From: Olsenella_L kribbiana
Lineage (GTDB): Bacteria > Actinomycetota > Coriobacteriia > Coriobacteriales > Atopobiaceae
Direction: 5' to 3'
DNA: 64,000 nt
Assembly (NCBI RefSeq): GCF_036408795.1
Contig: NZ_JAZGJP010000006.1
Location: forward strand, 72,577 to 136,576
The notes beneath the pieces were generated by a model, which ran no database searches, had not been told where the DNA came from, and saw nothing but the letters and a program-made list of their open reading frames with translations. Shown here piece by piece: positions 8,246 to 18,120 of the stretch. Numbering within the stretch: the first letter of the stretch is position 1; each line of letters begins with the position of its first letter. The position numbers and the translations under genes were made by a program.

Positions 8246-9547
8246 CTAAGAATTGCTCGAGACGGAATCATAGCTCAGCTGGAGCGAAGAGACCCTCCAG
8301 CCGATACCGTCGCGGACGAGCGTGACCGTATAGGTCTGGGTCGTGCCGGAAGAAAGCGTGGCGGTCACGCGGGCCGTCGAGCTGTCCATGCTCTTGTCGA
8401 GTCCGTCAACAGAGATCGTGGCGCCAGAAGGCAGGATGTCCTCGATGGCGGCACGCTCAGAGTCGGAAAGGCTCGGCGCCATGAAGCTTGCAGGATCGTC
8501 GCCCGATGCCTTCGAATTGAAGAGCGAGGTGATGACCGTCTCCTGCGTAGGCCAGCCATAGCCACGCCAGTACGCATAGGCACCGACGCCGCCGACGACC
8601 ACGACGACGATCAGGAGCACGAGGAAGACCTTGAGGCCCGTATGCTTCTTCTTGCGGCGGACCTTGCGCTCCTTCTTGTCAGCCTCGACGAGGTCCTGCT
8701 CGGAGACAGAGAAGAAGCCGGTCTTCTCAGGCGACGGCATGAACTCCCCCGACTCGCCGAGGGGATCGAGCGGATCGAACGTGTCCTGGGATGTACCATA
8801 GCCAGCAGCAGCAAGCAGGGCATCGGTCTCGGAAGGATTGTTCGCCTGGGTCGAAGCGACAGCGCGCTTTGCGGAGTCGTAGGCAATCTGCATGTCGGTC
8901 GGCAGGATATAGGTGCCATCGGCCGTTGCATGCGCGAAGGCATCCACAGCCTCGCTCATGCGGTTGGCAGCGACATATGCCATGCCGAGCTCGGAGTAGA
9001 TGGCGTTCTGGTTCTCCATCGGCGTCGCGAAGTCGAGTGCCGTACGGTAGGCCTCGACAGCATCGACCGGACGGTGCAGTGCGATGAAGCAGGCACCGAG
9101 CTCGCGAAGCGAGAACGAAGGATCCGGGTTGCTCTCGTCGATGGCGGCGTTCCTGAAGGCGATGCCGGCATTCCTGACATCGTTCTTCATGCGGTATGCC
9201 TCGCCGAGGGCCACATAGGCCTTGTATGCCTTGGCATAGGACTGGTCCTGGACAGCTGCGTTGAGGCTGGCGATTGCCTCATCCGGCTGGCCTGCGGCCA
9301 GATAGGCGCGGCCACGGTTGCAGGAGAGCGCTCCCACCTTGCCGTAGGAAGCATCTGCCAGAGCCTTGCCATAGGCGTCAGCTGCCTCGGCATACCTGCC
9401 GAGCTTCATATAGGCGTTGCCGAGCATATGCTCTGCTGCGCCATTCGCCTCTGTTGCATCTATTGCCTGATGCAGGAGAGCAACGGCCCCGTTCCAGTCG
9501 CCCTGCTGATAGGCCGCCTTTCCTGCTTCATATGCCTGCTGGTTCAT
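8246..9547 (-). CDS. TPR-repeat protein with a single membrane anchor
   Basis: 433 residues. Residues 1 to about 230 are tandem TPR-type helix pairs (AGKAAYQQGDWNGAVALLHQ, MLGNAYMKLGRYAEAADAYG and later copies). Then come a linker, a Lys/Arg-rich stretch (KKERKVRRKKKHTG), one transmembrane helix at about 305-330 and an extracytoplasmic domain of about 100 residues that resembles small NTF2-like or DUF4878-type domains. The topology places the TPR array in the cytoplasm. Position next to mreB suggests an envelope scaffold, but the partner is unknown. Confidence 0.6.
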   Translation of the reverse strand: MNQQAYEAGKAAYQQGDWNGAVALLHQAIDATEANGAAEHMLGNAYMKLGRYAEAADAYGKALADASYGKVGALSCNRGRAYLAAGQPDEAIASLNAAVQDQSYAKAYKAYVALGEAYRMKNDVRNAGIAFRNAAIDESNPDPSFSLRELGACFIALHRPVDAVEAYRTALDFATPMENQNAIYSELGMAYVAANRMSEAVDAFAHATADGTYILPTDMQIAYDSAKRAVASTQANNPSETDALLAAAGYGTSQDTFDPLDPLGESGEFMPSPEKTGFFSVSEQDLVEADKKERKVRRKKKHTGLKVFLVLLIVVVVVGGVGAYAYWRGYGWPTQETVITSLFNSKASGDDPASFMAPSLSDSERAAIEDILPSGATISVDGLDKSMDSSTARVTATLSSGTTQTYTVTLVRDGIGWRVSSLQLSYDSVSSNS

Positions 9548-9580
9548 GCGTCACACCTCCAGGTGCTGCTAAGCGTGCCC

Positions 9581-10126
9581 TTATTCGTCGACGATGCTCA
9601 CAGACTCGAGCACGTCTCCTGCCCTCAGGCTCTTCTCGACGTCGAGGCCCTCAATCGTCTGGCCGAAGACCGTGTAGTTCGGGTCGAGGAAATGCTGCGG
9701 GCCAAGGCAGAAATAGAACTGCGATCCAGCCGAATCGGGCATCTGCGAGCGTGCCATTGCAAGCGCGCCATCCTCATGGCTGTTGCGCGGATTCACATCC
9801 CACTCGTGCTTGATACTGTAGCCAGGGCCGCCCGTGCCCGGCATGCCATCAGGTCCGGGCTTGCCTGCTGCCACATCGGCAGAGCTCATGTTCCTCGTAT
9901 TGGGGTCTCCGCCCTGGATCACGAAGTCCGGCACATAGCGGTGGAACTTCGTTCCGTCGTAGAACCCCTTCTCTGCAAGCTCGCAGAAATTGGCACAATG
10001 GATGGGTGCACCCTTGCAGTCGAGACGCACCTTGATCGTGCCCTTGCTGGTCTTGAATACCGCAACTTCCGTCCCCTTGAGCTCGCGCTTCGGGACATAG
10101 ACGCTGTTCCTATTGAAAAAGCCCAT
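9581..10126 (-). CDS. Cyclophilin-type peptidyl-prolyl isomerase
   Basis: 181 residues. Cyclophilin core motifs are FHRYVPDFVIQGGDP (with the catalytic Arg), GSQFYFCLG and FLDPNYTVFGQTIEG. There is no signal peptide, so it is cytoplasmic. It catalyses cis-trans isomerisation of prolyl bonds. It lies 33 bases upstream of the TPR gene and is read in the same direction. The start is supported by a GGGGAGG Shine-Dalgarno. Confidence 0.93.
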   Translation of the reverse strand: MGFFNRNSVYVPKRELKGTEVAVFKTSKGTIKVRLDCKGAPIHCANFCELAEKGFYDGTKFHRYVPDFVIQGGDPNTRNMSSADVAAGKPGPDGMPGTGGPGYSIKHEWDVNPRNSHEDGALAMARSQMPDSAGSQFYFCLGPQHFLDPNYTVFGQTIEGLDVEKSLRAGDVLESVSIVDE

Positions 10127-10236
10127 CTGAACCTCCCCGGTCCTGTGGCACCTTCATACAATTCTTCCATCTTCTGATAGTACCAGCACGGCGCGTCTTT
10201 CACACATTCGGCAGAGACATTGCGGGGAAATGAAAG

Positions 10237-11223
10237 CTATTTCTCCTGCGGCTGCCATCCGTCATAGCTCTGATCGAAGAGCTGCGCATAGGAGTTCGAG
10301 CCATCCGTGCTCTCGCTTGAAGAGAGCGGAGCGAGGATCGTGTCGGCAGATTTGTACGAGCCGGACTGCGCCCTGTCCCAGGCCTCCATAAGGCCATCGG
10401 ACCAGTTCCTGAGCCACGAGCCCAAGGTCTGGAGATTCGTGACATCGTCGGCGTACGTGCCCGTGCTCACATCCACGTCCCCGATATCGGAGATGAGGTT
10501 CGAAAGATCCAGGGCATTCTGCTTGGCTGTCTGGTAGTCGGTCGAGATGTCCTTCGAGGAATCCTGAACATCTGCCTTGAGTGCGGTCTCGCTCTCCTCG
10601 AGGCTCTTCCTGATGTCTCCGAGCTGCTCCCAGTAGCCCGAGATGGCTTCATAGGTCTGGGCGTCTCCGGACTCCACATCGGAGGTATCGATGCCCGTAT
10701 CCTGTCCTGCAAGCTTGTCGATCTCGCCCGGGTAGCCTGCCTTCGATGTATCAGCTGCGGTCGTGGCCTTGATGGAGTAGGCATTCGGGTTCCAGGGCTG
10801 CGTGATTGCGAGGATGCCGCCGCCTACGAAGACAAGGGCTGCCACGAACGCAAGCGTGAAGACACGCCTCCTTGGCAGGCGCTCATTGGCAGACGTCGCA
10901 GAGAACGGTCCATCTGCCGTAGGGATGGCAGAGATGATGCGCGGGGTCTCAGGCGCTTCCTTCACGTGAGCACCTTCGCAGGTGACTTCCTCGCCGTCAT
11001 CTGCATCCGCCTCATCTGCGATACAGGGCATGCCGCACTGGGGACAGACATCGGCTCCTTCGGGGATGAGGGCGCCGCAGCTCGCGCAATAGCGCCGGTC
11101 CGGATGGGACACATGTGCCATAGCCGTCAGATCGGCATGGCAGGCTGGGCAGACATCCAGACCGTCTTCGATATGCGTTCCGCAGAATGGGCAGATCAAG
11201 CAATCCTCCAAATCACGATTCAT
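10237..11223 (-). CDS. Double zinc-ribbon, single-pass membrane protein
   Basis: 328 residues. Two zinc ribbons at the N-terminus (CPFCG..CPAC at 9-30; CASCG..CPQCG at 46-64) are followed by an acidic linker, a transmembrane helix at about 127-150 preceded by RRR, and an extracytoplasmic helical domain of about 170 residues with coiled-coil character. The family is not recognised. Zinc-ribbon plus membrane helix proteins of this form are common in Actinobacteria and Firmicutes. It may be transcribed separately from acnA, which ends 45 bases upstream. Confidence 0.55.
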   Translation of the reverse strand: MNRDLEDCLICPFCGTHIEDGLDVCPACHADLTAMAHVSHPDRRYCASCGALIPEGADVCPQCGMPCIADEADADDGEEVTCEGAHVKEAPETPRIISAIPTADGPFSATSANERLPRRRVFTLAFVAALVFVGGGILAITQPWNPNAYSIKATTAADTSKAGYPGEIDKLAGQDTGIDTSDVESGDAQTYEAISGYWEQLGDIRKSLEESETALKADVQDSSKDISTDYQTAKQNALDLSNLISDIGDVDVSTGTYADDVTNLQTLGSWLRNWSDGLMEAWDRAQSGSYKSADTILAPLSSSESTDGSNSYAQLFDQSYDGWQPQEK

Positions 11224-11268
11224 ATGCTGAAGCGAGACTGTAGCACTCTCCCCGAAGATGGGACCATG

Positions 11269-13944
11269 TCACACAAGTTGTCCAAGAACATAAGGCAGAA
11301 TTCCGCCTTCTGAAATGTAGGCACCCTCGCTCGGCGTATCGACACGCACGAGCGCACGGAAATCGATCTTCTCGCCGGATGGCTTGACAGCGCTTACAGC
11401 AACCATCTTTGGCTCCGGAAGCCCCTTCGAGAAGTCGATCGGCTCGACCGTGATGCGCTCCGTGCCGTCGAGGCCTAGCATGCCTGCTGAGACACCGTCC
11501 TCGAACTGGAGCGGCACGATGCCCATGCCGATGAGGTTCGAGCGATGGATGCGCTCGAAGCTCTCTGCGAGGACGGCCTTGACGCCGAGGAGCGCCGGGC
11601 CCTTGCCCGCCCAGTCACGGCTCGAGCCGGAGCCATACATCTTGCCGGCGACAACGACCTCGTCCTCGTGCTGTGCCTTGTAGTCCATAGCGGCATCGTA
11701 GATGCTCGTGACCTCATCGCGCTCGAAGTCATAGGTGTAGCCGCCCTGCCTGCCCTGGGCAAGGGCATTCTCGAGCTTCACGTTCGCGAACGTGCCCCTC
11801 ATCATCACCTCGTGGTTGCCGCGCCTCGTGCCGTAGGTGTTCCACTCGTTCTCGGGCACGCCATGCTCCGTGAGATAGCGGGCGGCAGGAGAGCCTTCGG
11901 CAATCGTGCCGGCAGGAGAGATGTGGTCGGTCGTCACGAAGTCGCCCAGGAGCGCCAGCACGCGTGCGTCCTTCACCGCGCGCACTGTCTCGTGCTTTGC
12001 ATCCTCGAAGTAGGGCGGGCGGCGCACATAGGTCGAGCTCTCGTCCCAGGCATAGGTTGCAGAGGAAGATGCAGGAATGGCCTTCCATGCGTCCGAGCCT
12101 TCGAAGAGGCCCTCGGCCGCCTCCTCGTAGAGGTCTCTCGTGAGCACCTTTGCAAGCACATCGCGGATCTCTTCATCGGTAGGCAGAAGGTCGGAGAGCA
12201 TGACGGGCTTGCCGTCCTTGCCGGTACCCACCGGCTCCTCAGAGAGATCGGTGTCGAGCGTGCCGACAAGCGAGTAGGCAACGACGAGCGCAGGCTCTGC
12301 AAGATAGTTCTGTGCGACATCGGGCGAGATGCGGCCATCGAAGTTCCTGTTGCCCGAAAGGATGCTCGTGAGCTCGAGATCGTCTGCATGCTCATGGAGG
12401 GCAGGCGCAATGCTTCCGGAGTTGCCGATGCAGCTCATGCAGCCAAAGCCGCAGGTGAAGAAGCCAAGCTTCTCGAGTGGTGCTGTGAGGTGCGCACGCT
12501 TCAGGATTTCGAGCGTCGCATGGCTGCCCGGAGCCATGATCTTCTTGACCCAGGGCTTGGGCTCAAGGCCGAAATCCGTGGCTTTCTTCGCGACAAGGCC
12601 TGCTGCCACCATCATGGCAGGGTCGGTTGCCGTCGTGCAGCTCGTGATGGCAGCGATCGCAAGCGCGCCATGGTCGAGCTCGCACATCCTGTCGCCGAAC
12701 TGGAGCGCCATCTTCCCCGTCTCGGGCTTGTGGCCATGCTCGGCAGACGACTCCTCGAAGCGGGCCTTGAGCCCCGGAACTGCAACGCGGCGATGGGGGC
12801 GTGAAGGTCCTGCCAGGCAGGGCTCGACGGTCGAGAGGTCAAGCGTATAGGTGCGTGCGTAGTGTGCGTCGCGCTCGCCGAGCATGCCCTGCTCGCGCAG
12901 GTATGCCTCGATGAAGGCGATCTCTTCAGGATCGCGTCCGGTGAGCGCCAGATATTTGAATGTCTGGGCATCCACCGGGAAGAGCGTCGTGGTCGCGCCG
13001 TACTCCGGCGTCATGTTCGCGATGCAGGCACGCTGCGTTGCTGTGAGCTCGGCCACGCCCGGTCCTGTGACCTCGACGAGGGAGCCGACGACCTGTGCCT
13101 TGCGGAGCAGCTCGCAGACCGTAAGTGCACAGTCCATGCCGGAGATGCCATCGCGCAGCTTGCCCTCGAGCCTGAGCTCGACAACTTCAGGCACGAGCAT
13201 CGTGATCGACTGGCCAAGCGCTGCCGCCTCTGCCTCGATGCCGCCGACGCCCCAGCCCATGCAGCCGATGCCATTGACCGTGGTCGTGTGGGAGTCCGTG
13301 CCGACGAGCGTGTCGAAGCACGCCATCTCCCCCTCGCCCTGCCAGAGCGCATCGGTGCCGACGACCTTCGAGAAGCGCTCCATGTTGAGCTGGTGGCAGA
13401 TGCCCTCTGCAGGAGGGACGACCTTCACTTTCTCGAAGGAGCGGCTTGCCCACTTCAGGAAGGCGAAGCGTTCGCGGTTGCGCTCTGCCTCGATGCGCTC
13501 GTTCTCGGCGCGTGCGCCTGCACAGCCTGCCTCTTCTGCAATCACGGAGTGGTCGATGATGAGGGTCGTGGGGATATGGGGGTTCACCTTCTCGGGATCG
13601 CCGCCACGTGCCGCCATCGCATCGCGCATGGCAGCGAAGTCGACGAAGACCGGCACGCCCGTGAAGTCCTGGAAGAGGACCCTTGATGGCATGAACTCGA
13701 TCTCCTTGCCCTGGGCACCCTTCTCCCCTGCCTCGAGGATGCGGGCACACATGAGCATGGCTTCCTCATCCGTCTTGGCACGGCGCACGACATTCTCGAG
13801 GAGTATCAGAAGCGCTCGGGGCAGCCTCTCGGCGCCAGGAATCTTCGACACGATGGTCGCAGCCCGCGAGATGCCACCTGCCTCGATCTGCTTGGGCTTC
13901 CTAGCCTCTCGTACGGCTGCTGACACGGCTTCTGTGCTGAGCAT
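11269..13944 (-). CDS. acnA: Aconitate hydratase AcnA
   Basis: 891 residues, the length of the AcnA/IRP1 class. It interconverts citrate and isocitrate using a [4Fe-4S] cluster. The cluster cysteines are in ITSCTTATDP and FGCMSCIGNSG; DSHTT, IIDHSV and the swivel-domain GSGSSRDWAGKGP are present. The start at 13944 has a GAGG Shine-Dalgarno and overlaps the end of the upstream P-type ATPase gene by 44 bases, so the two are probably co-translated. The N-terminus is somewhat divergent from typical AcnA. Confidence 0.95.
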   Translation of the reverse strand: MLSTEAVSAAVREARKPKQIEAGGISRAATIVSKIPGAERLPRALLILLENVVRRAKTDEEAMLMCARILEAGEKGAQGKEIEFMPSRVLFQDFTGVPVFVDFAAMRDAMAARGGDPEKVNPHIPTTLIIDHSVIAEEAGCAGARAENERIEAERNRERFAFLKWASRSFEKVKVVPPAEGICHQLNMERFSKVVGTDALWQGEGEMACFDTLVGTDSHTTTVNGIGCMGWGVGGIEAEAAALGQSITMLVPEVVELRLEGKLRDGISGMDCALTVCELLRKAQVVGSLVEVTGPGVAELTATQRACIANMTPEYGATTTLFPVDAQTFKYLALTGRDPEEIAFIEAYLREQGMLGERDAHYARTYTLDLSTVEPCLAGPSRPHRRVAVPGLKARFEESSAEHGHKPETGKMALQFGDRMCELDHGALAIAAITSCTTATDPAMMVAAGLVAKKATDFGLEPKPWVKKIMAPGSHATLEILKRAHLTAPLEKLGFFTCGFGCMSCIGNSGSIAPALHEHADDLELTSILSGNRNFDGRISPDVAQNYLAEPALVVAYSLVGTLDTDLSEEPVGTGKDGKPVMLSDLLPTDEEIRDVLAKVLTRDLYEEAAEGLFEGSDAWKAIPASSSATYAWDESSTYVRRPPYFEDAKHETVRAVKDARVLALLGDFVTTDHISPAGTIAEGSPAARYLTEHGVPENEWNTYGTRRGNHEVMMRGTFANVKLENALAQGRQGGYTYDFERDEVTSIYDAAMDYKAQHEDEVVVAGKMYGSGSSRDWAGKGPALLGVKAVLAESFERIHRSNLIGMGIVPLQFEDGVSAGMLGLDGTERITVEPIDFSKGLPEPKMVAVSAVKPSGEKIDFRALVRVDTPSEGAYISEGGILPYVLGQLV

Positions 13945-16321
13945 ATGCGACCTCGGCCTTCTTCACGACGTATGCAAGACGTCCTTCATGTTCGATGCTT
14001 TTATCGAAACGGCGGTACAGGAGGGCAAAGAGAACGAGTGCCAGCGCTCCTGCACTGAAAAGGTACACGACCATCCAGGGCGTGAGCGGCTCGATCATGA
14101 AAAAGTTTCCGAATAGCAATGACCCGCCAGCGATTGCAATGATGATGGAGACGATAAGGGCGCAGCGCAGCGGCGTGAGCGGACGCGAGATGCGCCAGAT
14201 GAGGCCGACGCCGACCATGCAGACGAGAAGCAGGCACAGAGTCGAGGTCTGGGCGAAGTCCCAGCCCATCAGAGGCTCCATCATCATCGTGACAGCGATG
14301 ATGAAGACGATCGCGATAGATCCAGGAAGCGAACGGGCAAGCACGTTCGTCAGGAAGTCGCCGTGCAGCCTCTCATGGTTCGGCTCGAGCGCGAGCACGA
14401 ACGACGGATAGCCGATGATGAGGCCCGAGAAGAAGGATTCCTGGATCGGCAGGAACGGGAATGGCGGGAAGAAGATGCAGATGAAGCAGAGGGCAATGGC
14501 AAAGCCCGTCTTCACGAGGAAGAGGGAGGCCGAGCGCTGCAGGTTGTTGATGGAGCGCCTGCCTTCTGCCACGACCTCGGGCATATGGGCGAAGTCGTTG
14601 TCGGCAAGCACGATCTCGGCAACATTCCTTGCTGCCGCCGACCCTGATGCCATAGCCACCGAGCAGTCTGCCTCGCGCAGGGCCAGGACATCGTTCACGC
14701 CGTCGCCTGTCATTGCGACCGTGTGGCCATGCGACTCGAGGATGCGGACAATCTCGCGCTTCTGCTGCGGCGTCACGCGGCCGAATATCTTCTTCGTCTC
14801 GACCGCATGCACGAGCTCCTCTTCGGTCTTGATCGTCGAGGCATCTATATATCTTTCTGCATGGGGAACACTGGCAGCAGAGGCAATGGCAGAGACAGTA
14901 CGTGGATCGTCACCCGAAATCACACGCACATCGACGCCTTCGCGGCGGAAATAGGAGATCGTCTCTGCAGCTGTCGGCCTGATCTCATCGCACAGCGCCA
15001 CGAGGCCCCAAGGCTCGAATGAGCCTTCGATCTTTCCTTCTTCGTCGAAGCCTCCACAGGAGCCGACGACGAGCACACGGGCAAGCGGGCCGAAGGTCGC
15101 CACATCACGGGAAAGCGCAGCATAGCGCTCCCCCATCACGAACTGGCCTGCGCCCAGAGCAAGAGAGCGCCCATCCTCGAGCACGCATCCCGAGTACTTG
15201 CGGGCGGACGAGAACGGGATGACACGTGAGACTGCACCCGCCTCTTCAGGCCAGTCTTCCGCGGCACGCAGAAGTGCAGCTGCCGTCTCGTTCGCATCGT
15301 CAGATGCGGCTCCTGTGATGGCAAGCACCGCCTCGCGCACCTCGGACACGTCATGTCCGCCAAGCGGCAGGAGCCCCATGAGCTCCATCCTGCCTGAAGT
15401 GATGGTGCCGGTCTTGTCGAGGCAGACCGTATCGACACGTGCAAGCGTCTCGACGCAGTAGCTTTGCTGCACGAGCACGTTCTTGGCGCCAAGCCTCGTC
15501 GTCGCGATAGCCAGGACCGTCGACGTCAGGAGCATGAGGCCCTGCGGAATCATCGAGACAAGCGCTGCCACGACAGAGAGGATAGCCGCATCCCACGTCA
15601 TGCCTTCTGCAAAGACGCTCCTCAGGAAGAGGCCGCCTCCGAGGAACGGCATGAGGATCGTCGAGAACTCGACGACCATCCGAAGCGAGTCCTGGATCTC
15701 GGACTTCGCCTGCTTCACATACTTCGCTTCTGCATTGATCTTGGCAGCATAGGACGCAGCGCCGACACGCGTGACTCTTGCCATGAGAGATCCGGAGTCG
15801 ACGAAGCTGCCGGAGAGTATCTCATCTCCCGGCCCCTTGTGCACGGCATCGGATTCTCCCGTAAGCAGGCTCTCGTTCATGGAGACGGAGCCTCGGACAA
15901 TCGTGGCATCTGCCGGCACCTGGTCACCATGCGCGAGGCAGATGATATCGTCCTGGACGATATCGGAAACAGAAACCTTCTGCTTCTCCCCGTCACGGAT
16001 GACAAGAGCATCCGTTGCAGTCAGAAGCGTCAGACGGTCGACCGTGAGCTTTGCACGGATCTCCTGGACGATACCGATGAAGAGGTTCGCCAGCACGATC
16101 ACCATGAAGAGCATGTTGCGGTACTGCCCGGTCAGGAATACAAGCAGCGCCAGCACGGCATTGACGCCGTTGAAGAGCGTGAAGGTATGCTCGGCCACGA
16201 TCTGGGGGATCGTCTTGGTCTTCACGTCAGCATTGGCATTGACGAGGCCTCTTGCCCTGCGTTCCTCGACTTCGGCAGCGCTCAGCCCCTGAAGCTTCTG
16301 GTCTCTTGTGTCTTGAGACAC
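13901..16321 (-). CDS. CtpE-like P-type cation-transporting ATPase
   Basis: 806 residues from a GTG start at 16321, chosen because GAGGAGG lies 5 bases upstream; longer in-frame starts lack an SD. It has an actuator TGES motif (LLTGESDAVHKG), the phosphorylation site D302-K-T-G-T, the hinge TGDGVNDVLAL and C-terminal membrane helices. The M4 segment reads MIPQGLMLLTS, as in mycobacterial CtpE-type pumps, and lacks the CPC of heavy-metal pumps. The substrate is likely a divalent cation (Ca2+ is reported for CtpE), but this cannot be read from sequence. Confidence 0.85.
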   Translation of the reverse strand: MSQDTRDQKLQGLSAAEVEERRARGLVNANADVKTKTIPQIVAEHTFTLFNGVNAVLALLVFLTGQYRNMLFMVIVLANLFIGIVQEIRAKLTVDRLTLLTATDALVIRDGEKQKVSVSDIVQDDIICLAHGDQVPADATIVRGSVSMNESLLTGESDAVHKGPGDEILSGSFVDSGSLMARVTRVGAASYAAKINAEAKYVKQAKSEIQDSLRMVVEFSTILMPFLGGGLFLRSVFAEGMTWDAAILSVVAALVSMIPQGLMLLTSTVLAIATTRLGAKNVLVQQSYCVETLARVDTVCLDKTGTITSGRMELMGLLPLGGHDVSEVREAVLAITGAASDDANETAAALLRAAEDWPEEAGAVSRVIPFSSARKYSGCVLEDGRSLALGAGQFVMGERYAALSRDVATFGPLARVLVVGSCGGFDEEGKIEGSFEPWGLVALCDEIRPTAAETISYFRREGVDVRVISGDDPRTVSAIASAASVPHAERYIDASTIKTEEELVHAVETKKIFGRVTPQQKREIVRILESHGHTVAMTGDGVNDVLALREADCSVAMASGSAAARNVAEIVLADNDFAHMPEVVAEGRRSINNLQRSASLFLVKTGFAIALCFICIFFPPFPFLPIQESFFSGLIIGYPSFVLALEPNHERLHGDFLTNVLARSLPGSIAIVFIIAVTMMMEPLMGWDFAQTSTLCLLLVCMVGVGLIWRISRPLTPLRCALIVSIIIAIAGGSLLFGNFFMIEPLTPWMVVYLFSAGALALVLFALLYRRFDKSIEHEGRLAYVVKKAEVAYAQHRSRVSSRTRG

Positions 16322-16640
16322 GAATCCTCCTCGATATCGGCTTTTCGGGCATCCTATCATGCGTACCCAAAGCCAGCCCGATGGAGCATGCAGGCGCCCA
16401 AAGAACACCATGCCTCGACAAGGATATATACGTAAGCATTTTACGGGGATGCCAGCCAGACATGAAAGTCATTGCAGGCTCCGCGAGTCTGCGCCTTCGA
16501 TTGCACGCATGAAGAAGACATCCGACCTGGAAATCCTCTTCATCACTGGTGAAGGCAGTCTTGCCGTTTTGCCGTCAACTCGAGGACACTAATCTCTGAA
16601 ACATGAAAGGCGCCCTGGGCCAAGGCGCAGTATGTGCCAT
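16322..16640. other. gene-free stretch before the decayed region
   Basis: About 320 bases upstream of the ATPase gene, with lower GC than its surroundings in places. I see no coding sequence, tRNA or convincing terminator. It must contain the ATPase promoter, but no consensus pair is clear. Confidence 0.4.
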
Positions 16641-16949
16641 TTAGCTCATAATGCCACAGATTCTCTGGCCAAGGAGCACGGCATCGGCAATCCAAACGAT
16701 CTGGAAGTTGCGCTTGCCCATGAGCGGCATGGCAGGGAACGACACAGTTTCTCCTGAACGCGAGGCAACGTTTATTGCCGTTTCAAGCTCACTTCGCTAG
16801 CCGCCAAGAGCTTTTAACAAGAGCGGGCCAAAGCTTCTCTGCATCATCTCGCCGAGCACAAAAGGCGCTGCAGCAATCCAGCTCCAAGCATTGCCATTGA
16901 ACCAGCAAGACTGCCATGCAGATCAGTTTTCTTCAGGTAAAACCATGAA
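16641..16949 (-). pseudogene. remnant of an unidentified gene, interrupted by stop codons
   Basis: One minus-strand frame gives a protein-like stretch of about 100 codons ending at TAA 16641-16643, broken by TAG at 16797-16799 and TGA at 16923-16925. The pieces read like one folded protein: NGNAWSWIAAAPFVLGEMMQ, then after the stop SELETAINVASRSGETVSF and GKRNFQIVWIADAVLLGQ. Codon use is less GC-rich than in neighbours. I do not recognise the family. It lies beside a prophage scrap and is probably decaying DNA. Confidence 0.45.
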
Positions 16950-17189
16950 CTACCTGCGGTTTCCAGAGCCCGTGAGACGGGGCGTTAAATCCCCCAGGAC
17001 ACCAAACGAACGTTTCTGGGAGACATATATGCACAAACTAGACAGCCATCATTTCATGCCGGCTTATCTCTGCTTCCATAGGCTGCAGAGTCGTACAGCA
17101 ATCAGACATTCCTTCTGCAGCACGCTCTTCGACAGCCGTATGGATTCGCAAATCGAATTTGGCAGATCTTGTCGCAGTGGCCGGGCTGC

Positions 17190-17678
17190 TGACACGAGCT
17201 GGTACCGGCAGATGGCCGAGACGCTGGCCCACGACATGGAGGCCTGCGACGAGCAGGCCGCTGCCATCATCAACGGCGAGTCCCCTGCCGTATATGCCGC
17301 GAACATGAACTACGGCACCTTCGATGTGGAGAGCGTCACGAAGCTCGATACGGGCTACACGCTGGTCGGTGCCGATACGTCTCGTACATGGTCCAGCAGC
17401 AGCCGGACCTCATGCCGCAGGTGTCCGTGAAGCCCAGCAGGGCCGAGACATGGGCGAGGCGCAAGATCATGTCTGCCATGACGCAGAGCATCCTCCAGGG
17501 CGAGAGCGTGCCCGATGCCGCCAGGCGCATCCGTTCCGTCGTGGAGATGGACAGGCGCGCATCCATGCGTGCTGCAAGGACGTCTCTCACTGGGGCGGAG
17601 AACGCCGGGCGCATTGGCTCCTACAGGCGCGCCAGCAGCATGGCAGCATGGAAGACGGCAGGCCTTACGGCATCCGAC
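17190..17678 (+). pseudogene. phage minor head protein (Mu F/SPP1 gp7-like), frameshifted and truncated
   Basis: The first part (about 17196-17378) encodes SWYRQMAETLAHDMEACDEQ, AIINGESPAVYAANMNYGTF and DTGYTLVGADT, the N-terminal region of minor head proteins. Homology continues in another frame from 17381 (YMVQQQPDLMPQ, ETWARRKIMSAMTQSILQGE, AARTSLTGAENAGRIGSYRRA). Restoring one base near 17379 gives a continuous D-T-V-S-Y-M reading, so a single-base deletion is the likely lesion. The C-terminal third of the family (about 80-100 residues) is missing and the frame runs straight into the gp10-like gene. Confidence 0.7.
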
Positions 17679-18014
17679 ATGTCTGGCCTTGTCGAGGTCC
17701 AGCAGGACAACACCGAGGCAATACAGGATGCGATTGCCGACGGCATCATGGAGGGCCTGGAGAGGATAGGGCTCGTGGCCGAGGGCTACGCGAAGGCCAA
17801 GTGCCCGGTAGACACAGGCAGGCTCCGCAACAGCATCACGCACATGCCCAAGGGCGGCATCTCCCCTGCCGTCTGCATCGGCACGAACGTCGAGTACGGC
17901 AAGTACGTCGAGGAAGGCACCTCGAAGCACGATGCGCAGCCGTTCCTCAAGCCTGCCGCGAAGGAGCACGGAAGCGAGCACAAGGCCATCATGCAGGAAT
18001 CCCTCGGCCATTAG
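17679..18014 (+). CDS. HK97 gp10-like head-tail/tail-completion protein
   Basis: 111 residues from the ATG at 17679, the normal size for this family. Signatures are EGYAKAKCPVDTGRLRNSI and a late NVEYGKYVEEGT with QPFLKPAAKEH. In tailed phages these proteins connect head and tail. There is no Shine-Dalgarno before this ATG, and the upstream minor-head frame is continuous with it, so it can also be read as the C-terminal part of a 208-residue chimera beginning at 17388. Probably not functional without the rest of the phage. Confidence 0.65.
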   Translation: MSGLVEVQQDNTEAIQDAIADGIMEGLERIGLVAEGYAKAKCPVDTGRLRNSITHMPKGGISPAVCIGTNVEYGKYVEEGTSKHDAQPFLKPAAKEHGSEHKAIMQESLGH

Positions 18015-18120
18015 CGGCTGTGGTGCGGGTGCGACCATCTTCCGTGACGGGGGACGTGCAAGGCGCCGCGCATCCCATGGACCGGAGCGGCGAGGAAATG
18101 CCGCAGGACGGAGGGCCTAC

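Noticed and set aside
8240..10177. 645-codon plus-strand frame opposite the TPR and cyclophilin genes
   Set aside because: No domain or SD; explained as antisense shadow of two clearly recognised genes.
16400..16640. Left attachment-site copy of the tRNA-Arg 3' end
   Set aside because: I looked for a repeat of the T-arm and acceptor sequence and saw none.
16891..17195. Coding start of the phage fragment upstream of the minor head homology
   Set aside because: The frame is open for about 100 codons, but the translation (many His, Cys, Arg) resembles no phage protein and has no SD; treated as unrelated sequence joined to the phage scrap.
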